The position numbers and the translations under genes were made by a program. Below are positions 8,101-15,996 of a stretch of 64,000 nt of DNA, one piece after another. Source of the DNA: Pedobacter terrae (GTDB lineage Bacteria; Bacteroidota; Bacteroidia; Sphingobacteriales; Sphingobacteriaceae); assembly GCF_900100705.1 (NCBI RefSeq), contig NZ_FNCH01000021.1, positions 31,968-95,967 of the forward strand, in the 5' to 3' direction. Under the pieces are notes generated by a model that was not told the origin of the DNA, did not search any database, and worked only from the letters and a program-made list of their open reading frames with translations. Every line of letters begins with the position of its first letter. Within the stretch, counting starts at the first letter, position 1.

Positions 8101-8121
8101 GCGTTTATTTTGATCTATAAC

Positions 8122-8154
8122 AAAAAACTCCTGCCGGTTTATGGGCAGGAGTTT
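8122..8154 (-). terminator. Terminator after the DUF4270 gene
   Basis: An 11-bp perfect stem (8125-8135 with 8144-8154) with an 8-base loop, followed on the minus strand by a T run. It faces the ssb terminator in the convergent gap. Confidence 0.85.
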
Positions 8155-8176
8155 CTTATTGACCTCACTAAAATCA

Positions 8177-9613
8177 TTAATTAATCTTAGTGTAGTAAAT
8201 ATTTAGTTTTATCTTATTTGCAGTTGTGCTGCCAGCACCTATAACCGATCGTTCGGCAGATGTGGCACTTGGAACATTCTGAAAATCAGTATAAGATGTA
8301 GGCGCCAGGAAAGTGCCGTAATCTTCCATGTTTTTATCAATTAAACTTTGCACATAACTGGTTACAATAAAGATATAGCGTTTTTTTAACGAATCGAAAT
8401 AGCCGCCAAAAAGTGCCGCACCGCCAGAAGCATTGCCAGAAAATGTTGTATAATCAGGTATATATGCAGGTTGCTGCGCAATATCCCAGCGATATAAAGA
8501 AAGTCGCTGTGCAGCATTAAAAGGATATGCTGGCGCACTCTCACCAATCTCTACAACTAACTCTGCTTTATTGATTACTGCCTTTCCGTAAGTACTGGTA
8601 AAGTTTGTTAATTCAGGAAACTTTAATTTTGTTTTTACACCAGCTAAACCTTGTAAATAAGTTACACTATATTGTTGGGTTGGATCAGCTGGAGTAGGAA
8701 CATCAATTTGCTTTTGTACTTCTGTACCAGTGTAATCGTGTTTAATATTGGCCGCTACTCCAGAAATTGCAGAACCACCGTTACCGTTTGAAACCAGTTT
8801 TCCGATAGGGAAATTTACAGTTGCAGTGTCTACGCCATTGGAAGTATTCGTTTTTTTCCAAACCAGTTGCAGGTAAGAATCAGTTCCCGAAAAGTTAAAA
8901 AATGCAATCCCACCAGCACCTGTAGAAGAAGTTTTACTGATCTGTGCATACAAACCTTTAAAAGATTCTATAAACTTAGTATCGGTTGAAGTTCCTGCCG
9001 TACCCTGATTAAGTATAGCGTTTTGTATAAATGCCTTGTTTAAAGGTATTCTAATCTGCGCAGGAACTGTTTTTAAAGTATCGGCTTTGCCGGTAACGAT
9101 ATCATATACCTTTGTTTTGGTATTCGGCGCCAGTTTGCCTGTAAAATTTCCTAATAAGGTATTGTTGATGGCTTGAACATCAGAACTTTGATAACTGGTT
9201 ACCTTATTAGCCAATTGAAATACATCTATACTATATTTAGAATTAGTAGTATCGCCATAAAATTTGGTCACCGTGCTCGATTCATCGAATTTTAATACTA
9301 AAACGGCTGAATCAAGCTGGGGGGCGGTTCCAAAATCATAACTGTTGCTTACCGGGTAAACTGTCATCGCTATACCCGCCTCTGTTTTACCAAAAACAGG
9401 ATCAGTCATATAACCTAAAGGATAACGGTTTAATCCTGAAGTATTCGCTGCCGTTTCCTTTACTAATTGCGTGGTAACAGGAGATACCACCAAAGTTCCG
9501 GTAATAGCAGTATTTGGATCCACATCTAAACCAACACCATCTGGGTTTTTACACGATGCAAAAAGAAAAAGACTTATCAACAGGGTTAATAAGTCTTGTT
9601 TTGTAAATTTCAT
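8177..9613 (-). CDS. DUF4270 family lipoprotein
   Basis: Exported lipoprotein of 478 residues. The N-terminus is a signal peptide ending in the lipobox FLFASC with lipidated Cys21, and the sequence after it (DGVGLDVDP) is the typical DUF4270 opening. The body is rich in beta strands and in Ser, Thr, Gly and aromatic residues, as expected for a surface or periplasmic beta protein, with SAVLVLKFDESS and ELVVEIGES elements that look like repeated strands. Function of the family is unknown. It follows the glycogen synthase gene by 21 bases on the same strand, so the two are likely cotranscribed. This pairing recurs in Bacteroidota (recalled). Confidence 0.85.
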   Translation of the reverse strand: MKFTKQDLLTLLISLFLFASCKNPDGVGLDVDPNTAITGTLVVSPVTTQLVKETAANTSGLNRYPLGYMTDPVFGKTEAGIAMTVYPVSNSYDFGTAPQLDSAVLVLKFDESSTVTKFYGDTTNSKYSIDVFQLANKVTSYQSSDVQAINNTLLGNFTGKLAPNTKTKVYDIVTGKADTLKTVPAQIRIPLNKAFIQNAILNQGTAGTSTDTKFIESFKGLYAQISKTSSTGAGGIAFFNFSGTDSYLQLVWKKTNTSNGVDTATVNFPIGKLVSNGNGGSAISGVAANIKHDYTGTEVQKQIDVPTPADPTQQYSVTYLQGLAGVKTKLKFPELTNFTSTYGKAVINKAELVVEIGESAPAYPFNAAQRLSLYRWDIAQQPAYIPDYTTFSGNASGGAALFGGYFDSLKKRYIFIVTSYVQSLIDKNMEDYGTFLAPTSYTDFQNVPSATSAERSVIGAGSTTANKIKLNIYYTKIN

Positions 9614-9634
9614 ATTTAAAATAATAATACCTGA

Positions 9635-10465
9635 TTAAGCTACTGAAACCAATTCATCATTTGAAATTTCTTCATAAAAACTATAGAAGTTTTCAAAATT
9701 CTCGGTTAAGTTAAAAGCTAATGTTGGCTTATTGGAATCTTTAACAAATTTTAACACATCTTTGCTCAGGTTCTCGTCTCCTAAAACCACTGCGTCTGAG
9801 TGCGTTATGGCGCCAATGTGCATACTGTCGCAATCAGATGGCAAAAATGCTTTGGTGTCATCTTCAGTCATGTTAGCCATTACAGCTTTACCAGCAAAAC
9901 TGGCATTCAGTTTCTCTGTAAAGCCATCCTCATAAACAGAATACACTACTTTAGAATTTTTAAATGTAGGATCGTTTTTGTAGGTAGTTTTAATATAAGC
10001 CGGAACCAGAGCACTCATCCAGCCGTGGCAGTGAACGATATCTGGTGCCCAACCTAATTTTTTAACCGTTTCTAATGCACCTTTGCAGAAGAAAATGGTG
10101 CGTTCATCGTTGTCATCAAAGAATTTTCCGCTGGCATCTCTAAATACCTGTTTACGCTGGAAATATTCTTCGTTGTCTAAGAAATAAACCTGCATGCGTG
10201 CAGCTGGGATGGAGGCTACTTTAATGATTAAGGGATTATCATTGTCATCAATAATGATGTTCATTCCCGATAAGCGTATTACTTCGTGTAAACGATTTCT
10301 TCTTTCGTTGATATTACCGAATTTTGGCATCAAGATGCGGATTTCGAATCCTTTTTCTTGCATAGCCTGTGGCAATTGGCGTGTAATTTCAGAAATTTTA
10401 GTAAGCTCGAGGAAAGGCGACATCTCGTGTGTAACAATCAGCAGCTTCGTTTTTGCCATCTCCAT
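9635..10465 (-). CDS. Glycogen/starch synthase, GT5 N-terminal domain only
   Basis: Resembles the GT5 (starch synthase) catalytic N-domain: LLIVTHEMSPFLEL at the start, the GNINERRN loop, VYFLDNEEYFQR, and DIVHCHGWMSALVPAYIK, where DxxHxHxW is the sugar-binding motif of glycogen synthases. At 276 residues it lacks the whole C-terminal GT1 domain found in typical 470-residue GlgA. The N-terminal KTGGL ADP-glucose motif reads ELTKISEI instead. Short forms like this are the normal annotation in Bacteroidota (recalled), so it is not a local truncation, but the loss of two key elements makes catalytic activity doubtful. The start could also be the ATG two codons later. A good promoter lies upstream at 10538-10507. 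Confidence 0.8.
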   Translation of the reverse strand: MEMAKTKLLIVTHEMSPFLELTKISEITRQLPQAMQEKGFEIRILMPKFGNINERRNRLHEVIRLSGMNIIIDDNDNPLIIKVASIPAARMQVYFLDNEEYFQRKQVFRDASGKFFDDNDERTIFFCKGALETVKKLGWAPDIVHCHGWMSALVPAYIKTTYKNDPTFKNSKVVYSVYEDGFTEKLNASFAGKAVMANMTEDDTKAFLPSDCDSMHIGAITHSDAVVLGDENLSKDVLKFVKDSNKPTLAFNLTENFENFYSFYEEISNDELVSVA

Positions 10466-10506
10466 ATTTTAGGAAAATATTAAGTTAAATAAAAGATAAT
10501 GAGCTG

Positions 10507-10538
10507 CAAAGGTAAGCATAATAATACTATTTATCAAT
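10507..10538 (-). promoter_or_regulatory. Promoter of the glycogen synthase-DUF4270 unit
   Basis: On the minus strand ATTG (10538-10535), 20 bases, then TACCTTTG (10514-10507) matches the Bacteroidota -33/-7 pattern. The -7 box lies 42 bases upstream of the start codon. Confidence 0.65.
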
Positions 10539-10599
10539 ATAGCAAGCATTTGTTTGGTTTCATTTAGATTAATTTACACCTTTACGGCTTTAATTTAGA

Positions 10600-11454
10600 T
10601 TGTCCAAATTGGAAATATTTAAAACCAAAGCAGCGCTTAAGGCTTTTTTAAAGCCATTAAAAGCATCAGCTAAAAAAATAGCATTAGTGCCCACTATGGG
10701 TGCTCTGCATAATGGCCATATCTCATTGATAAAACTGGCCCAGCAAAATGCTGATATCATTATCTGCAGTATTTTTGTAAACCCTACTCAGTTTACCGAT
10801 CCTAAAGATTTAGAAAAATACCCACGCCCTATTGAGCATGATCTGGCCATGCTGGCCGATGCCGGTTGTAACGCTGTGTTTATGCCTAATGTGGAGGAAA
10901 TGTATCCAACGGGAGCTGATGAGGCATGGCACATCGATTTAGGTCATGCCGAATTTCTGTTGGAAGGCGCCTTTAGAAAAGGCCATTACCAGGGGGTAAC
11001 GCAGATTGTTAAAAAACTATTTGATGCTGTTGAACCTGATGTGGCTATGTTCGGACAGAAAGATTTTCAGCAGGTACTGATGATCAAAAATATGCTGGCT
11101 TATTTTAAATTGCCCATAACCATTATCACCTGTCCCATTATCCGCGAGGAAGATGGTTTAGCCATGAGCAGTCGGAATATCCATTTATCACAAAGTGAAC
11201 GCGCACATTCGCTCGTGCTGAGTAAATCGCTGCAGTTCGTTATGGATCATTTTGATGATTATTCACTTGCGGAATTGGTGGATCGCGCAAAAGCATTTTA
11301 TGAGAATATAGATGGTGTAGAACTTGATTATTTTACCATTGCCAACGGCGATACACTCGAGCCGGCTAAATCAAAAGACGAAAATAACTTAGTTGCCCTG
11401 ATTGCTGCAAAAGTAGGATCAACGAGATTGATTGACAATATGATTATAAAGTGA
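10600..11454 (+). CDS. panC: Pantoate--beta-alanine ligase
   Basis: ATP-dependent ligase that joins pantoate and beta-alanine to pantothenate in coenzyme A synthesis. It has the nucleotidyl-transferase HIGH-type motif in MGALHNGH (His37, His40), the FVNPTQF pantoate loop, GQKDFQQ, and the KMSKS-equivalent AMSSRN. At 284 residues it is full length. No ATG gives a complete N-terminus; the frame begins with TTG at 10600 (LEIFKTKAALKAFL), so a TTG start is proposed. panD follows 140 bases downstream and supplies the beta-alanine, so the two genes complete pantothenate formation. They may be separately transcribed, because panD has its own promoter. Confidence 0.95.
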   Translation: MSKLEIFKTKAALKAFLKPLKASAKKIALVPTMGALHNGHISLIKLAQQNADIIICSIFVNPTQFTDPKDLEKYPRPIEHDLAMLADAGCNAVFMPNVEEMYPTGADEAWHIDLGHAEFLLEGAFRKGHYQGVTQIVKKLFDAVEPDVAMFGQKDFQQVLMIKNMLAYFKLPITIITCPIIREEDGLAMSSRNIHLSQSERAHSLVLSKSLQFVMDHFDDYSLAELVDRAKAFYENIDGVELDYFTIANGDTLEPAKSKDENNLVALIAAKVGSTRLIDNMIIK

Positions 11455-11560
11455 GGGAGAACGGAGGAGGTAAGATGGAAGAGTTGTATGGTTAATGAAC
11501 AGCTCACGAAGCTTACCAGCTATAAACCATCATCCATTTCCCATATTACATTATCTATTA

Positions 11561-11590
11561 TTTAAAACTCCAAACTGATTGCTAACTTTG
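11561..11590 (+). promoter_or_regulatory. panD promoter very close to the start codon
   Basis: TTTA (11561-11564), 18 bases, then TAACTTTG (11583-11590) fits the Bacteroidota promoter. The ATG begins at 11595, so the predicted start site falls on or next to it, which would give a leaderless or almost leaderless mRNA. Confidence 0.5.
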
Positions 11591-11594
11591 CCAA

Positions 11595-11945
11595 ATGGTT
11601 ATCACAATATTAAAATCGAAAATACACCGTGTTAGGGTAACACAAGCCGAATTGAATTATGTAGGCAGTATTACGATAGATGAGGATTTGATGGATGCAG
11701 CTAACATTATTGCAAATGAAAAGGTGCAGATTGTAAATAATAATAATGGTGCACGTTTCGAAACCTATGTAATTAAAGGCGAACGCGGAACCGGAACCAT
11801 TTGCTTAAATGGCGCCACAGCCCGTTTGGCTCAGTTAGGTGATGTGCTGATCATCATGTCATACGGCTCACTGCCAATAGAAGATGCCAAAAAATATAAT
11901 CCAATACTGGTTTTTCCTGACGATAATAATCATTTGCTAAAATAA
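11595..11945 (+). CDS. panD: Aspartate 1-decarboxylase (pyruvoyl-dependent)
   Basis: Converts L-aspartate to beta-alanine for pantothenate synthesis. It is made as a proenzyme that cleaves itself between Gly24 and Ser25 (YVGSITID), turning Ser25 into the pyruvoyl cofactor. Lys9 (KSKIHR) and the RFETYVIKGERGTG segment with the conserved Tyr are present, as are ICLNGATARL and the GDVLIIMSYG strand. 116 residues is normal. The flippase-like gene starts 5 bases after its stop, so they are cotranscribed. Confidence 0.96.
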   Translation: MVITILKSKIHRVRVTQAELNYVGSITIDEDLMDAANIIANEKVQIVNNNNGARFETYVIKGERGTGTICLNGATARLAQLGDVLIIMSYGSLPIEDAKKYNPILVFPDDNNHLLK

Positions 11946-11950
11946 CGCTT

Positions 11951-12931
11951 GTGACATTTGACCTCAAAACAGCGCTAAAATTTATCATCCTGTTTTTAAT
12001 AGGGATAGGCGTCTTGTTTTTAGCTTTTCGGGGTCAGGATTTAGAAAAGATTTGGCAGGAAATTAAAACAGCTAATTACTGTTGGGTCATTATTTCTGTC
12101 ATTGCTGTTTTAATTGCCCATGTGTTACGCGCTTTGCGCTGGCAGATGTTATATCGGTCTATCCATTACAATGTGAGCTTTTGGCATGCGTATCACGCCG
12201 TAATGATCGGGTATCTCGCCAATCTTGCTTTGCCCCGTTTTGGGGAAATTGGTCGCTGTTCAGTTGTTCACAAAGCCGCAAAGGTGCCCATGTTTGCTTC
12301 TATTGGAACCGTAATTACGGAGCGGCTGTTTGATGTAGTAATGCTTTTTTTGACCAGTTTGGCAATGCTGATCTTTCAATATAATATTGTAGCCGATTTT
12401 CTTTATCAAGCCGTATATCTCAATCTCGCTAAAAAATTAAGTGCGGTTAACTATTGGTGGTTAGTTGGTTTTAGTGTCGTTATATTTCTGTTCATTGCCA
12501 TTGCAGTCTATTTTCTCCGTCAAAAATTCAGCAAAAAATTCCTGCGCATTTTTGTAAACCTCCGCCAGGGATTTGGTTCGTACAGTAAGCTGAAACAAAA
12601 AGGATTGTTTTTAGCCTATACTCTGGGTATTTGGTTTTTCTATTTACTTTCCATGTATTTTGCTTTTTCTTCGATACAGGCTACTTCCGAATTACATTTT
12701 AATGCTGCATTTACAGCAATTGTATTTTCTGGTTTTGCCATGGCTGCCCCTGTCCAGGGCGGTATTGGCGTTTTCCACTGGATGGTTGCCCAATCATTGT
12801 TGCTTTATTCCATTTCCTTTAAAGATGGCTTGGCTTATTCAACCATTATTCACTCCTCACAGGTTTTATTAATTTTAGTTTTAGGGAGTTTAAGTTTGTT
12901 CTTGATCCTGACTAAGAAAGAAACTAAATAA
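11951..12931 (+). CDS. Flippase-like membrane protein (LPG synthase TM / UPF0104 family)
   Basis: Integral inner-membrane protein with about eight hydrophobic segments, e.g. FIILFLIGIGVLFLAF, VIISVIAVLIAHVL and the final VLLILVLGSLSLFLIL. It matches the flippase-like (lysylphosphatidylglycerol synthetase transmembrane) family through RALRWQMLY near the end of TM2, GYLANLALPRFGEIGRC and the TVITERLFDV segment. The catalytic C-terminal domain of MprF is absent, so only a transport or lipid-related role can be inferred. Starts with GTG at 11951, five bases after panD, in what appears to be one transcript. The association with panD is frequent in Bacteroidota (recalled) but functionally unexplained. 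Confidence 0.85.
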   Translation: MTFDLKTALKFIILFLIGIGVLFLAFRGQDLEKIWQEIKTANYCWVIISVIAVLIAHVLRALRWQMLYRSIHYNVSFWHAYHAVMIGYLANLALPRFGEIGRCSVVHKAAKVPMFASIGTVITERLFDVVMLFLTSLAMLIFQYNIVADFLYQAVYLNLAKKLSAVNYWWLVGFSVVIFLFIAIAVYFLRQKFSKKFLRIFVNLRQGFGSYSKLKQKGLFLAYTLGIWFFYLLSMYFAFSSIQATSELHFNAAFTAIVFSGFAMAAPVQGGIGVFHWMVAQSLLLYSISFKDGLAYSTIIHSSQVLLILVLGSLSLFLILTKKETK

Positions 12932-13020
12932 TTCTTTTTTTGTTGGCGTTTTAACATGCTGTCCGCTGTATCTTTTGGTTCTCCTTCGGCTCCGCCTCAG
13001 TTTACAGATTTCATAGAATG

Positions 13021-13050
13021 ATCGTCATTCCCGCGCAGGCGGGAATCTTA
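13021..13050. repeat. REP-like palindrome, ATCGTCATTCCC...GGGAATCTTA type
   Basis: ATTCCCGC and GCGGGAAT form an 8-bp hairpin with the flanks ATCGTC and CTTA. The same outer ends occur in inverted orientation at 63787-63830 around a different centre, which marks it as a member of a dispersed family. Confidence 0.6.
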
Positions 13051-13381
13051 AGGCTTACTGCATTACGATTATTCATAGGTGTTTTTTTATTTAGTAACAT
13101 TCATGAGCACTTCGTGGTTTGTTAATAAACCAGAGCGACAGCTTTATCCCGGTTTATGCACTATTCTTTTGTTTTTTTTGTGTGCATGCTCGTTTCACAA
13201 GTTTCGCCGGATAAAGCAAAGGGCGCGGCTATCGGAGCCCGAGAGTTACTGATCTTGCTTTCCAAAAAAATAAACGAAACAGCTGGTTAAAGCAATAGGC
13301 TGCACTAAATATACCATTACAACAGCCAACGGATTTAAAAATAAATTACTATGCAGCCATAGTAATATCAATCAGAAATGC

Positions 13382-13389
13382 TACATTTG
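13382..13389 (+). promoter_or_regulatory. -7 promoter box for the acyl-CoA dehydrogenase
   Basis: TACATTTG, a match to TAnnTTTG, lies 28 bases upstream of the ATG. A -33 element is not evident. Confidence 0.5.
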
Positions 13390-13417
13390 ATTTACTAACC
13401 TTTTATACATAAATGTT

Positions 13418-14557
13418 ATGCATTTTGAATTAAGTGAAGAACAATTAATGATTCAGCAAGCTGCCCGCGATTTTGCGCAGCAAGAATTAAAGCCTGGCGT
13501 AATTGAAAGAGACGAACACCAGAAATTTCCGGCCGAGCAGGTAAAAAAACTCGGAGAACTTGGTTTCCTGGGGATGATGGTGAGCGAAAAATATAATGGA
13601 AGCGGACTTGATGCCATTTCTTACGTTCTGGTAATGGAAGAGCTTTCTAAAATAGATGCGTCTGCATCTGTAGTGGTTTCGGTAAATAACTCATTGGTTT
13701 GTTACGGATTAGAAGCCTATGGCAGTGAAGCCCAAAAGGAAAAATATTTAAAGCCACTGGCTGCCGGAGAAAAAATAGGTGCATTTTGTTTGTCAGAACC
13801 CGAAGCAGGGTCTGATGCTACCTCGCAACGTACCACAGCTGAAGATAAAGGAGATTACTATCTGCTTAACGGTACCAAAAACTGGATTACCAACGGAGGT
13901 ACTGCATCAACTTACCTGGTTATTGCACAAACCCATCCTGAGTTAAAACACAAAGGCATAAACGCTTTTATTGTAGAAAAAGGAATGGAAGGTTTTACCG
14001 TTGGGCCAAAAGAAAATAAACTGGGCATCCGTGGCTCCGATACCCATTCGTTAATGTTTAACGATGTGAAAGTGCCAAAAGAAAATAGGATTGGCGAAGA
14101 TGGTTTCGGGTTCAAATTTGCAATGAAGACGTTAGAGGGGGGCAGGATTGGTATTGCAGCCCAGGCTTTGGGTATTGCACAAGGTGCTTTCGAGCTGGCA
14201 ACGCAGTATGCTAAAGAACGTAAATCGTTCGGGAAACCGATTGTTGAGCATCAGGCTATTGCTTTTAAACTGGCAGATATGGCGACGCAGATTGAAGCAG
14301 CAAGACTGTTGGTTTACAAGGCTGCCTGGCTAAAAGATCAGGGATTACCTTATACCCAGGCGGGCTCCATGGCTAAGCTGTTTGCTTCGAAAGTAGCTAT
14401 GGATGTAACAGTAGAAGCGGTACAGGTTCACGGTGGTTATGGTTTCGTTAAAGAATATCACGTAGAAAGATTAATGCGCGACGCTAAAATTACCCAGATT
14501 TATGAAGGTACGTCTGAGATCCAGAAAATGGTGATATCGAGAGAAGTTATTCGTTAG
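13418..14557 (+). CDS. Acyl-CoA dehydrogenase (short/branched-chain type)
   Basis: FAD enzyme that introduces the alpha-beta double bond in acyl-CoA esters. The N-terminal helical domain (1-120), middle beta domain with FCLSEPEAGSDA and WITNGG (FAD and substrate binding), and C-terminal helical domain are all present. The catalytic base is Glu363 in YEGTSEIQ, the position used in short- and medium-chain enzymes. VHGGYGFVKEYHVERLMRDAKI is the signature near the C-terminus. 379 residues is the normal length. It is monocistronic and closed by a hairpin at its stop. Substrate is inferred as short- or branched-chain acyl-CoA; electron transfer would be to ETF. Confidence 0.95.
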   Translation: MHFELSEEQLMIQQAARDFAQQELKPGVIERDEHQKFPAEQVKKLGELGFLGMMVSEKYNGSGLDAISYVLVMEELSKIDASASVVVSVNNSLVCYGLEAYGSEAQKEKYLKPLAAGEKIGAFCLSEPEAGSDATSQRTTAEDKGDYYLLNGTKNWITNGGTASTYLVIAQTHPELKHKGINAFIVEKGMEGFTVGPKENKLGIRGSDTHSLMFNDVKVPKENRIGEDGFGFKFAMKTLEGGRIGIAAQALGIAQGAFELATQYAKERKSFGKPIVEHQAIAFKLADMATQIEAARLLVYKAAWLKDQGLPYTQAGSMAKLFASKVAMDVTVEAVQVHGGYGFVKEYHVERLMRDAKITQIYEGTSEIQKMVISREVIR

Positions 14558-14607
14558 TTTTGAGCTTGGGAGTTTGGAGTCACTCGTCCAAACTCCCCAC
14601 TCAAAAC
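14557..14607. terminator. Two-part bidirectional hairpin between convergent genes
   Basis: An outer 8-bp stem (GTTTTGAG 14557-14564, CTCAAAAC 14600-14607) encloses an inner 10-bp stem (GGAGTTTGGA with TCCAAACTCC) and an 8-base loop. It begins in the dehydrogenase stop codon and ends 8 bases before the stop of the convergent holin-family gene, so it can end both transcripts. Confidence 0.65.
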
Positions 14608-14614
14608 TTCCAAC

Positions 14615-14959
14615 TTATTCTTTCTCTCCGGCAACCGCACTAAATATCGCTTTAATCAAAGCAACAACTATCGCTAGAAATGCTGCAGCGATAAAGCCTG
14701 AAGTGTTAAAAGAAGTCATCATATTATCAACCAGTAAAATCATTAACACGGTGATGATAAATGATACTAATCCTAAGGTTAGAAAATTGATTGGGAAAGT
14801 TAGTAGCCTTAGGATGAATCCGATTGTTGCATTTGCAAGCGCAATAAGCACAGAAGCAATAATTGCATTTCCGAAGCCGTCAATACTGACGCCCGGCACC
14901 AGTTTTGCGCCTATAAAAAATGCTAGTCCTGTTAACAGGATTTCGATAATAAATCTCAT
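14615..14959 (-). CDS. Phage holin family 4 superfamily membrane protein (PF04020 type)
   Basis: A 114-residue membrane protein with four hydrophobic helices: IIEILLTGLAFFIGAKLV, AIIASVLIALANATIGFIL, LTLGLVSFIITVLMILLV and FIAAAFLAIVVALIKAIF. The pattern and the GAKLVPGVSIDGF loop match the family named after phage holins, which in most bacteria is a chromosomal membrane protein of unknown function. There is no sign of phage genes around it. The short gap of 17 bases to the divergent lipoprotein gene holds promoter elements for both. Confidence 0.8.
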   Translation of the reverse strand: MRFIIEILLTGLAFFIGAKLVPGVSIDGFGNAIIASVLIALANATIGFILRLLTFPINFLTLGLVSFIITVLMILLVDNMMTSFNTSGFIAAAFLAIVVALIKAIFSAVAGEKE

Positions 14960-14976
14960 AATTGTTATTTTTGTAA

Positions 14977-15408
14977 ATGTTTAAACGCTATTTTACATGT
15001 TCGGTTATCGTTTGGGTTTCCATATCCGCATTTTCATGTTCGAATAGAAACAATAAACCTGTCATTAAGTTTTCAAGAGATAGTACTTCAATCATCATTA
15101 AAAATATTGATGAAGCAAGTCTCTTGCAGGTTAAAAATGCTTATCACAACAAAGCAGATACAATTAACATGATGTCTGTTTTGATAAAGCCAGGTGATAA
15201 GGATAGTATTCAGGATGAGCAGGAGGTGCCTGGAAAGATTGAAATAAAAGGCGATTCACTTGTATTTAGTCCCGATCAGCCTTTTCTAAGGGGTAAAGAA
15301 TATCTGGTAGAAAGTTACATTGGCGTAAAATTTGCAACCGTTGGAGATCTGATTCTGGGTAAGGGTAATCAGAATTTAAAAGCACAGCAACAAACACTTA
15401 AACGGTAA
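14977..15408 (+). CDS. Small lipoprotein of unknown function
   Basis: A 143-residue protein with an N-terminal signal ending in a lipobox (SISAFSC, lipidated Cys21) and a soluble body without a recognised domain. Features visible: an Ig-like or beta-rich segment SIIIKNIDEASLLQVKNAY, an acidic turn GDKDSIQDEQEVPG, then GDSLVFSPDQPFLRGKEYLVES. That last part resembles carbohydrate- or protein-binding beta modules, but this is too weak for a call. A TATTTTTG box (14966-14973) lies only 3 bases before the ATG, so the mRNA may be leaderless. It ends shortly before the rimP promoter. Confidence 0.7.
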   Translation: MFKRYFTCSVIVWVSISAFSCSNRNNKPVIKFSRDSTSIIIKNIDEASLLQVKNAYHNKADTINMMSVLIKPGDKDSIQDEQEVPGKIEIKGDSLVFSPDQPFLRGKEYLVESYIGVKFATVGDLILGKGNQNLKAQQQTLKR

Positions 15409-15435
15409 TAATCAGCATAATAATTAGTGCCGGTG

Positions 15436-15466
15436 TTTGATTTTTTATAAAAAATTACTACATTTG
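15436..15466 (+). promoter_or_regulatory. Promoter of the rimP-nusA-infB operon
   Basis: TTTG (15436-15439), 19 bases, then TACATTTG (15459-15466): a full match to the Bacteroidota housekeeping promoter. The predicted start near 15472 leaves a leader of about 58 bases before rimP. Confidence 0.8.
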
Positions 15467-15485
15467 CATCGTAATCGAAGAAAAG

Positions 15486-15510
15486 AGAAGGGGACAATGT
15501 CCCCTTTTTC
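15486..15510 (+). promoter_or_regulatory. Terminator-like hairpin in the rimP leader (possible attenuator)
   Basis: AAGGGGAC (15488-15495) and GTCCCCTT (15499-15506) form a perfect 8-bp stem with a 3-base loop, followed by a run of T. It lies between the promoter and the rimP start, so it cannot be the end of the upstream gene alone. It could regulate the operon by premature termination. Confidence 0.65.
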
Positions 15511-15529
15511 TATGAAATCAGGTTAAAAT

Positions 15530-15994
15530 ATGCAGGTAGAAAAGAGAGTTGCAGCCCTCGTAGAGGAAAAAATTGCAGATCGGCCAGAACTGTTTTTGGT
15601 TGAAGTGAAAATGTTGCCAAACAATAAATTGATTATTCATGTTGATGGCGACGAAGGTATTAGCATACAGGATTGTGTAGCCATAAGCAGGCATGTTGGT
15701 TTTCATCTCGAAGAGGAAAATACAATAGAACAGGCTTATAATTTAGAAGTTTCTTCGCCGGGTGTTGGCGAGCCTTTAAAATTAATCCGTCAGTACAATA
15801 AAAATGTTGGTCGTACGGTAAGCATTAAGTTGAAAGAAGGATTAAAAAAGGAAGGAAAACTGCTGGCGGTTACAGAGGATAATCTGCTGATTGAAGAATC
15901 GGTTAAAGAAAAAGGGAAAAAAGCGGTAGCAAAACAAACAGATGTTCCGTTTAATGATATATTAGAAACAAGTGTGTTAATTTCATTTAAGTAA
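15530..15994 (+). CDS. rimP: Ribosome maturation factor RimP
   Basis: Assists assembly of the 30S subunit. The N-terminal alpha/beta domain contains FLVEVKMLPNNKLIIHVDGDEGISIQDCVAISRHV and the motif YNLEVSSPGVGEPL, both typical of RimP. The C-terminal SH3-like domain (about 90-154) follows and includes VSIKLKEGLKKEGKLLAV. 154 residues is normal. First gene of an operon with nusA (2-base gap) and infB. The leader carries a strong promoter and a terminator-like hairpin. Confidence 0.94.
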   Translation: MQVEKRVAALVEEKIADRPELFLVEVKMLPNNKLIIHVDGDEGISIQDCVAISRHVGFHLEEENTIEQAYNLEVSSPGVGEPLKLIRQYNKNVGRTVSIKLKEGLKKEGKLLAVTEDNLLIEESVKEKGKKAVAKQTDVPFNDILETSVLISFK

Positions 15995-15996
15995 GA

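Larger units (their letters stand above)
12932..13417. other. Long intergenic region with repeat remnants
   Basis: No credible gene is seen in these 486 bases. They hold a GCTGTCCGCTGTATC stretch near 12959 that resembles a REP module, the palindrome at 13021-13050, and a long-range inverted repeat GCTTTATCC (13141-13149) with GGATAAAGC (13209-13217) around a T-rich segment. The GC-rich, mosaic make-up differs from neighbouring intergenic DNA and suggests an accumulation of decayed mobile repeats. Promoter elements for the downstream dehydrogenase lie at the right end. Confidence 0.55.

Noticed and set aside
14615..14959. Prophage remnant because of the holin-family name
   Set aside because: No other phage gene is near, and this family is a common chromosomal membrane protein.
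14574..14984. 136-residue plus-strand frame
   Set aside because: Antisense to the four-helix holin-family protein, whose minus-strand frame has the proper transmembrane pattern and start.
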